DNA of 64,000 nt from Apostichopus japonicus (taxonomy: Eukaryota; Echinodermata; Holothuroidea; Aspidochirotida; Stichopodidae): contig NC_092576.1 of assembly GCF_037975245.1 (NCBI RefSeq), forward strand, positions 9,503,501 through 9,567,500. The letters run 5' to 3'. The notes beneath the pieces were generated by a model. It saw only the letters and a program-made list of their open reading frames with translations, was not told the origin of the DNA and did no database searches. Numbering within the stretch: position 1 is the stretch's first letter; each line of letters begins with the position of its first letter. Positions 58,001 to 64,000 of this stretch are shown here, piece by piece. The position numbers were made by a program, and so were the translations under genes.

Positions 58001-59585
58001 CGTAGTAATTTGATTTCATGCATTGATCACTGGTGTCGACAATTCCGAACATTCATCGAATACAGGAACAGGATACTCACTAATTCATATAGAAGAGAAA
58101 AATGTCCCAACTGGGTGGAATTACATTGTATTGCTTTGTTTCAACTGGCATATAACATACTGTAGTTGGATGTCATGGAAATGTGGTGAATTTGATTGGA
58201 CAAATAAACCTTGTTGTGTGTTCTGCAGAATGCAAAGCTTGGTTTTAGACCAACAATGAATAATCTAGGCTTTCACCCTGTTTACACGGAACAGGTTTGT
58301 GATAACTAAGGTAACTGGTACATTAGTGGTTTGGTATGGAAACTTAAATACTAGTGTCGGGTCTTTCTTGAAAGGGTAGCTGTAGCGGCATTACCCAGTC
58401 AGAAGAGTGACCAGAATATAAATTTGAAAATATGCCAAACACTAACTGCTACCAGTTCTCCATACCGTCGTCGAGATGCAAGTCACGTTGTCTCACCATT
58501 ACATTGTATTGAGGTATAGTTTACTACACTGATTGGAGTTCTCATTGATTAATTGATTGCTGTTGGCATGACAACCAGATGAGAAAATTTTGGAGTTCTC
58601 TGATATCCTTAATTAATGGGTTTTTGTTTAAAAATTTAAAAAAAAAAATGCAGACACTAGATACAAGTTAACAAGGAGAAGTTAATTTGGAAATATTGCC
58701 AGTTCTCAATCAATCAAGCAGCATATTATCCCTTCAATTAATCTATGTATAATTATGTAACAATCGATCAAAAGGAGAAAGTAATCAATCCATTTTCATC
58801 TCTATTAAAATTGTTAAAGTTTCTTTAAAATTGGCAAACTCACTTTAGACATTGTCTCATTAGATGGGGAATACTCCAATGTACCTTAATTTCTAATTAT
58901 TCAATGCTATTTGTCCTGTCTTTTGTCATAATTTGTAACTATTGTGCAATATATTTGGTGTTACCTCTATTATCTTTTGTTTTTTCTTCATTACTGCCGT
59001 GGTCTTCTTAGGCATACTTTATCGACCTATCCAAAGTAGTTGAAAGTACATTCTGATTGTGAGGTGGACAGAGCTGACAAGGCAGGTATCAGAAGGGGTA
59101 GGGGGATGGGGAGGTTACAGCCGTAGGGTCCGTTTTGATTGCTTGCCAGAGTAAAAGGAATCTATGCTATGGTGACGGTGTGCGTGCGTACTCATGTCTG
59201 CCGTGCTTTGGCTTGTAGAAGCCCTTTATTTTGTGTGGAGATCAACGGTCACTTGAGGTGAAGAAGTTTGATAACTTTGTTAATTCGGTAACTCCAACAA
59301 TGAAGCTTATTTCCTTTGCAATGGGCAAGTTATCTGGAACTCTTCTCTGATGTTTTCTGGTTCTTGACTTTAGGACACATTTTCCACAGTTGCTTTATCA
59401 AGGAGGTAATTCCATATCATATGTATAAGGAAAGGGATCAAGAAGCCTTCAGGTTATAATTCACTTCAAGAAAATGAAGACTTCAAAAAGGAGGTTGTAA
59501 TATGATTGATGGTCCGTGGGTGTCTGGACGCAGCACAGAGATCGGTGGAAGTACGTAATGGTTCAGTCAACCAGGATCTTCAGAC
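55012..59585. other. G-gamma 3' UTR and intergenic DNA, no other gene
   Basis: ATTAAA at 55235-55240 is the nearest poly(A)-like signal and AATAAA occurs at about 56952. Short open frames, including one of 72 codons at 57947-58165, lack splice context and family resemblance. Confidence 0.5.
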
Positions 59586-61908
59586 GGCCAGGTTAAAGAA
59601 CACAAAAGGAATGTTTCACTGTGCGTGAAGTAGGAGCTTAAAGTACAATTAAGAGAGGGCCAGGTTAAAGAACACAAAATGAATGTTTCACTGTGTGTGG
59701 AGTAGGAGTTCAACGTACACGAGACGGCCAGGTTAAAGAACACAAAAGGAATGTTTCACTGTGCGTGAAGTAGGAGCTTAAAGTACAATTAAGAGAGGGC
59801 CAGGTTAAAGAACACAAAATGAATGTTTCACTGTGTGTGGAGTAGGAGTTCAACGTACACGAGACGGCCAGGTTAAAGAACACAAAAGGAATGTTTCACT
59901 GTGCGTGAAGTACAAGGGCGGCGGAACCGGGGGGGCACAGGGGGCACGTGCCCCCCCACTTTTCCTCAGGGTTAAAAATGTGCCCTTTTTCTACATAAAA
60001 ATTGAGGTGTCTCAAGTTAGCAAGAGGCCAGGGAACCGGAATGAACACTCGGGAAGGGCCGTTTCTGGCCATCTGAGGGGTTTGTAAAACCAAAAATTTT
60101 CTTGTACGCTCCGCGCCAACCGATGGTGGCGCTCCGCTCAGATAGTCGTGCATACAACTTTGGATATTGCAGAGCTAGTATGCATATTTTCTATGAAAGG
60201 GGTGGGGGGGGGGGAGGGCTTGATGGAGTGATGTGTATACGCAAAAAAAGATAACACAATAAGAGTTATAAAGGGTACTAAATATAAGGCTACATCAGTC
60301 CAATCGAATTTCTGCAAAGTGCCCTTTGATGTCGGTGCCCCCCCAGATTAAAAGTGCTTCCGCCGCCCTTGGTGAAGTAGGAGCTTAAAGTACAATTAAG
60401 AGAGGGCCAGGTTAAAGAACACAAAATGAATGTTTCACTGTGTGTGGAGTAGGAGTTCAACGTACACGAGACGGCCAGGTTAAAGAACACAAAAGGAATG
60501 TTTCACTGTGCGTGAAGTAGGAGCTTAAAGTACAATTAAGAGAGGGCCAGGTTAAAGAACACAAAATGAATGTTTCACTGTGTGTGGAGTAGGAGTTCAA
60601 TGTACACGAGACGGCCAGGTTAAAGAACACAAAAGGAATGTTTCACTGTGCGTGAAGTAGGAGCTTAAAGTACAATTAAGAGAGGGCCAGGTTAAAGAAC
60701 ACAAAATGAATGTTTCACTGTGTGTGGAGTAGGAGTTCAACGTACACGAGACGGCCAGGTTAAAGAACACAAAAGGAATGTTTCACTGTGTGTGGAGTAG
60801 GAGTTCAACGTACACGAGACGGCCAGGTTAAAGAACACAAAATGAATGTTTCACTGTGTGTGGAGTAGGAGTTCAACGTACACGAGACGGCCAGGTTAAA
60901 GAACACAAAAGGAATGTTTCACTGTGCGTGAAGTAAGAGCTTAAAGTACAATTAAGAGACGGCCAGGTTAAAGAACACAAAAGGAATGTTTCACTGTGTG
61001 TGGAGTAGGAGTTCAACGTACACGAGACGGCCAGGTTAAAGAACACAAAATGAATGTTTCACTGTGTGTGGAGTAGGAGTTCAACGTACACGAGACGGCC
61101 AGGTTAAAGAACACAAAATGAATGTTTCACTGTGTGTGGAGTAGGAGTTCAACGTACACGAGACGGCCAGGTTAAAGAACACAAAAGGAATGTTTCACTG
61201 TGCGTGAAGTAAGAGCTTAAAGTACAATTAAGAGAGGGCCAGGTTAAAGAACACAAAAGGAATGTTTCACTGTGTGTGGAGTAGGAGTTCAACGTACACG
61301 AGACGGCCAGGTTAAAGAACACAAAAGGAATGTTTCACTGTGCGTGAAGTAGGAGCTTAAAGTACAATTAAGAGAGGGCCAGGTTAAAGAACACAAAATG
61401 AATGTTTCACTGTGTGTGGAGTAGGAGTTCAACGTACACGAGACGGCCAGGTTAAAGAACACAAAAGGAATGTTTCACTGTGCGTGAAGTAGGAGCTTAA
61501 AGTACAATTAAGAGAGGGCAAGGTTAAAGAACACAAAAGGAATGTTTCACTGTGTGTGGAGTAGGAGTTCAACGTACACGAGACGGCCAGGTTAAAGAAC
61601 ACAAAATGAATGTTTCACTGTGTGTGGAGTAGGAGTTCAACGTACACGAGACGGCCAGGTTAAAGAACACAAAAGGAATGTTTCACTGTGCGTGAAGTAA
61701 GAGCTTAAAGTACAATTAAGAGAGGGCCAGGTTAAAGAACACAAAAGGAATGTTTCACTGTGTGTGGAGTAGGAGTTCAACGTACACGAGACTGCCAGGT
61801 TAAAGAACACAAAAGGAATGTTTCACTGTGCGTGAAGTAGGAGCTTAAAGTACAATTAAGAGAGGGCCAGGTTAAAGAACACAAAAGGAATGTTTCATTG
61901 TGAGTTCA
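59586..61908 (+). repeat. 68/72-bp dimeric satellite, about 26 units
   Basis: Every unit starts GGCCAGGTTAAAGAACACAA. Type A is 72 bp (ends AAAGTACAATTAAGAGAG). Type B is 68 bp (ends TTCAACGTACACGAGAC). The left part alternates strictly A-B, a 140-bp dimer, with starts at 59586, 59658, 59726, 59798 and 59866, then from 60405 onward. From 60753 some units are A/B hybrids (A-like first half, B-like second half) and B-B runs appear. The array is split by a MITE at 59913-60371. Confidence 0.95.
59913..60371. mobile_element. 459-bp hAT-like MITE inserted in the satellite
   Basis: Perfect 14-bp terminal inverted repeats CAAGGGCGGCGGAA, and a perfect 8-bp target duplication GTGAAGTA at 59905-59912 and 60372-60379. 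Removing it and one duplication restores one regular 72-bp satellite unit. The interior has GGCACGTGCCCCCCC and the TGTACGCTCCGCGCCAACC block shared with other MITEs here. There is no transposase frame. Confidence 0.95.
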
Positions 61909-62431
61909 AAGTATATCATGACTATGGATGAAGTGTAGTAGGAGTATATATGTATCTGACTATCATTCACAGGGCCCAAAGAGAAGTTACAGTAATGAAA
62001 TATAAAGTAATTCTTCCCGTCCCAATCCCAGACCTGAGGTGGGCTAGAGGTGGGGCTTACGGCACTTGTCTTTGGGGTCGACACCCAGCCAAGCCATCCC
62101 CCCTCACTCCACATGTATTTTAAAATACATTAAATCATGATAGTTGTTTGGACCTATTGCTTTAGCGAAGGGCTGTGAATAAATAGGCCTATACTCAGTA
62201 AACAACCAAATAACTCTTCTGTCAGGATCCCACACATAACTATCCCCCTCCTTCAGCACGGTCACGGTACTGAAGTTGATTATGTTACTGGTGGATCTTG
62301 AATATCCTGCGTGTTACGTTCACTGGCGAGATTGTCCTGTCAGCTTACAGAATCCAAATTTAAATAGTCTTCTGAGCCCTGCGTTTAGTTTAGTTTTTTT
62401 TTCTCAAAAAGCTCTTACTTAAAACCCTTGC
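61909..62431. other. No gene seen
   Basis: Unremarkable intergenic sequence between the satellite and a transposon cluster. Confidence 0.5.
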
Positions 62432-62600
62432 CAGGGCGTATCCAGGATTTTTTAACCCGGGGGGCGTGAATTACTATCTAAGCGAAGCGCCACCATCGGT
62501 CGGCCCGCAGCGTACAAGAAAATTTCTGGTTTGGATACCCCCTAGATCACCGGAAATGGCACTTCTCGGGCTTGAAAATGACCAACCAGATGTATACTTT
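62432..62600 (+). mobile_element. Left part of a hAT-like MITE
   Basis: Begins CAGGGCGTATCCAGGATTTT, a typical hAT-type terminus, then GGGGGGCGTG and the shared AAGCGCCACCATCGGTCGG...GCGTACAAGAAAATT core with CCGGAAATGGCACTTC. The right terminus was not found. Confidence 0.65.
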
Positions 62601-63047
62601 TGCCTGAGAACCAAGTATTACCCAATAGTTTTTTCCCCATCCATAACCCTTTTGAAGATTTTCACCAGTCACACATCATGTTCGACCTCATCGCATGTCC
62701 TGTGAATCATTGCTTTTGTAGGTTATTCTACGTCGCGGCCCACAATACCCGACATCCCCACTTTTCATTATTTGTTCCGAATTATAAATTCATTTCAAAA
62801 CATACCCATAATGTTGCAAAAAATGTCATCTATGGACAACCAATATAGAAAAACCTCCTTCAACCCCTAACAGACCGGTCAAAATAACACCAGTATAGTG
62901 GGAAGTATGATTAAGAATTTTGGTCAGGAAATTTTCGAAAATAATTTATTGGTGTACAAATATTAAACCCTCTTATAACGGCTATTATAAAACTTGGTTG
63001 AAGGAAATGAAAAAATAGCAGATATTTCCGAAACCGAACACTACACA

Positions 63048-63499
63048 CATAGGCGTAGGAGGCGTGCGGAGGGGGCTCCTACTAAAAGAAAAATAAATTG
63101 CAATGATGTAGCTAAAGGAAATGAATCTCCTTGATAATTAAAATAAAGTTGTAAGCTTGGCCGACTAATTCGCCATTACTATGGAGGTAAAAACAGACCA
63201 TTACTAATGTAAAAGCATGGAGGTAAAAACAGATGGTAAAACAAAGAATTTGACATAATTTGACCTCCATGCTTTTACTACATCTACATAAGACATTTCG
63301 TTGTTTACATTAGCATCCCGCGGTATACTGCGCAATTTCCACGGACCGTACGGTACACGATGGCATGCGATGTAATAACCGATGCTTGCTTATATGATAT
63401 TGACTTTAACATGTTGAACGCGCGCGGAGCGCGCGAAAACTTTTGGTTATTTTTTTCGGGAAAGTCGTTATAGCCCCCAAATCAAATTGGGTTCCTATA
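63048..63499. mobile_element. Second copy of the CATAGGC MITE, 452 bp
   Basis: Begins CATAGGCGTAGGAGGC and ends with a damaged GGTTCCTATA. It is flanked by a perfect 8-bp duplication ACTACACA (63040-63047 and 63500-63507). The right 120 bp match the copy at 38794-39183 (ATGTTGAACGC.CGC.GAGCGCGCGAAAA, TCGGG.AAGTCGTTA.AGCCC). The middle differs and includes a 19-bp-arm hairpin. Confidence 0.88.
63209..63278. repeat. Inverted repeat inside the MITE
   Basis: GTAAAAGCATGGAGGTAAA at 63209-63227 pairs with TTTGACCTCCATGCTTTTAC at 63259-63278, with a single-base bulge. Confidence 0.85.
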
Positions 63500-63599
63500 A
63501 CTACACACATCGACAGTTTTGAGGCTGTTCATCCTGGAACCGCCATTTTCATGCTCACTGATATGATGTCATATCTGCTGTTTGCTTTACAAATTCGAA

Positions 63600-63900
63600 C
63601 AGGCGCGTAGCGAATAATTTGCCAAGGGAGGTGTGAAGCGCGAAGGCAAACTATCTAAGCGTAGCGCCACCACGGGTTGGCGCGAAGCGTACAATAAAAT
63701 TTTGGCCGAAACTGCCTCCCAGATCGCTGGAAATGGCACTTCACAGGACCATGGGTTGGCGCGAAGCGTACAAGAACATTTTGGCCGAAAATGCCTCCCA
63801 GATCGCTGGAAATGACCTTTCCGCTGCCTTTGAGTTGCATCGAAGCATTTTCTATTTTGAAATTACTAGCGATATCATAATAAAAAAATAAACTCGGGGG
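63600..63900 (+). mobile_element. hAT-like MITE, left part, with core duplicated
   Basis: Begins CAGGCGCGTAGCGA...TTTGCCAAGGGAGG. The core GGGTTGGCGCGAAGCGTACA...GCCTCCCAGATCGCTGGAAATG occurs twice at a 79-bp period (63674 and 63753). The right end is not identified before a poly(G) run at about 63896. Confidence 0.65.
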
Positions 63901-64000
63901 GGGGGGGGCGTTCGTCCCCTTCCCGAAATGCGTCATGTTCCCCGACGACTCGGTCGAGTTCGAGACCAGCCACAGTTGGTTTCATAGCACAAATGTTTAA

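Noticed and set aside
57947-58165. 72-codon frame with mixed, protein-like composition downstream of the gamma gene
   Set aside because: No recognisable domain, no flanking splice sites and lies within likely UTR or intergenic sequence.
63633-63936. Coding frames at the right edge
   Set aside because: They are translations of a tandemly duplicated MITE core, not genes.

Overview
The window looks like invertebrate animal nuclear DNA, most probably a marine deuterostome such as an echinoderm. This rests on AT-rich, intron-heavy genes with GT-AG splice sites, very divergent short transposable elements, a tRNA-derived SINE with an L2-like tail, and three genes that read as clear animal orthologues. 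The species cannot be fixed from sequence alone. No bacterial operons, CRISPR arrays, rRNA genes or intact functional tRNA genes were seen.

Three protein-coding genes could be spliced by hand into full-length products with consistent reading frames. (1) A prenylcysteine oxidase (PCYOX1 type), + strand, 30990-34872, 5 coding exons, 507 aa. It has a signal peptide, a FAD-binding glycine motif and a C-terminal KDEL. (2) DNAAF1/LRRC50, a leucine-rich-repeat dynein arm assembly factor, - strand, 52093-40482, 12 coding exons, 714 aa. (3) A heterotrimeric G-protein gamma subunit of the GNG5/GNG10 type, + strand, 53538-55011, 2 coding exons, 68 aa, ending in the prenylation box CSIL. DNAAF1 and the gamma gene are head to head, with about 0.8 kb between the DNAAF1 5' UTR donor and the gamma ATG. 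A degenerate X-box-like RFX site lies in that interval. The oxidase degrades the product of prenylated-protein turnover and the gamma subunit is a prenylated protein. That adjacency is probably coincidence and is not claimed as a system.

Layout: 1-30 kb holds no gene I can support. It is AT-rich, unusually dense in TACAGTA/TACTGTA words, and carries minisatellites (497-864, 21433-21602, 21775-22215), a foldback MITE (10878-11195) with a broken relative at 2480-2580, a tRNA-SINE (12424-12745), a hAT-like MITE (16285-16692) and a CTGTA higher-order array (19030-20360). 31-35 kb is PCYOX1, followed by an eight-copy 61-bp array. 35.3-40.4 kb is intergenic with a second SINE and a segmental duplication interrupted by a MITE. 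40.5-52.8 kb is DNAAF1. 53.5-55 kb is the gamma gene. 55-59.6 kb is flank. 59.6-64 kb is a 68/72-bp satellite plus a cluster of MITEs with 8-bp target duplications.

The most notable observation is that the 61-bp array downstream of PCYOX1 starts inside the coding sequence. Its first copy encodes the last 17 residues, the KDEL and the stop. All seven extra copies still encode the same tail ending in KDEL-stop. Repeat boundaries were located by eye and may be off by a few bases.
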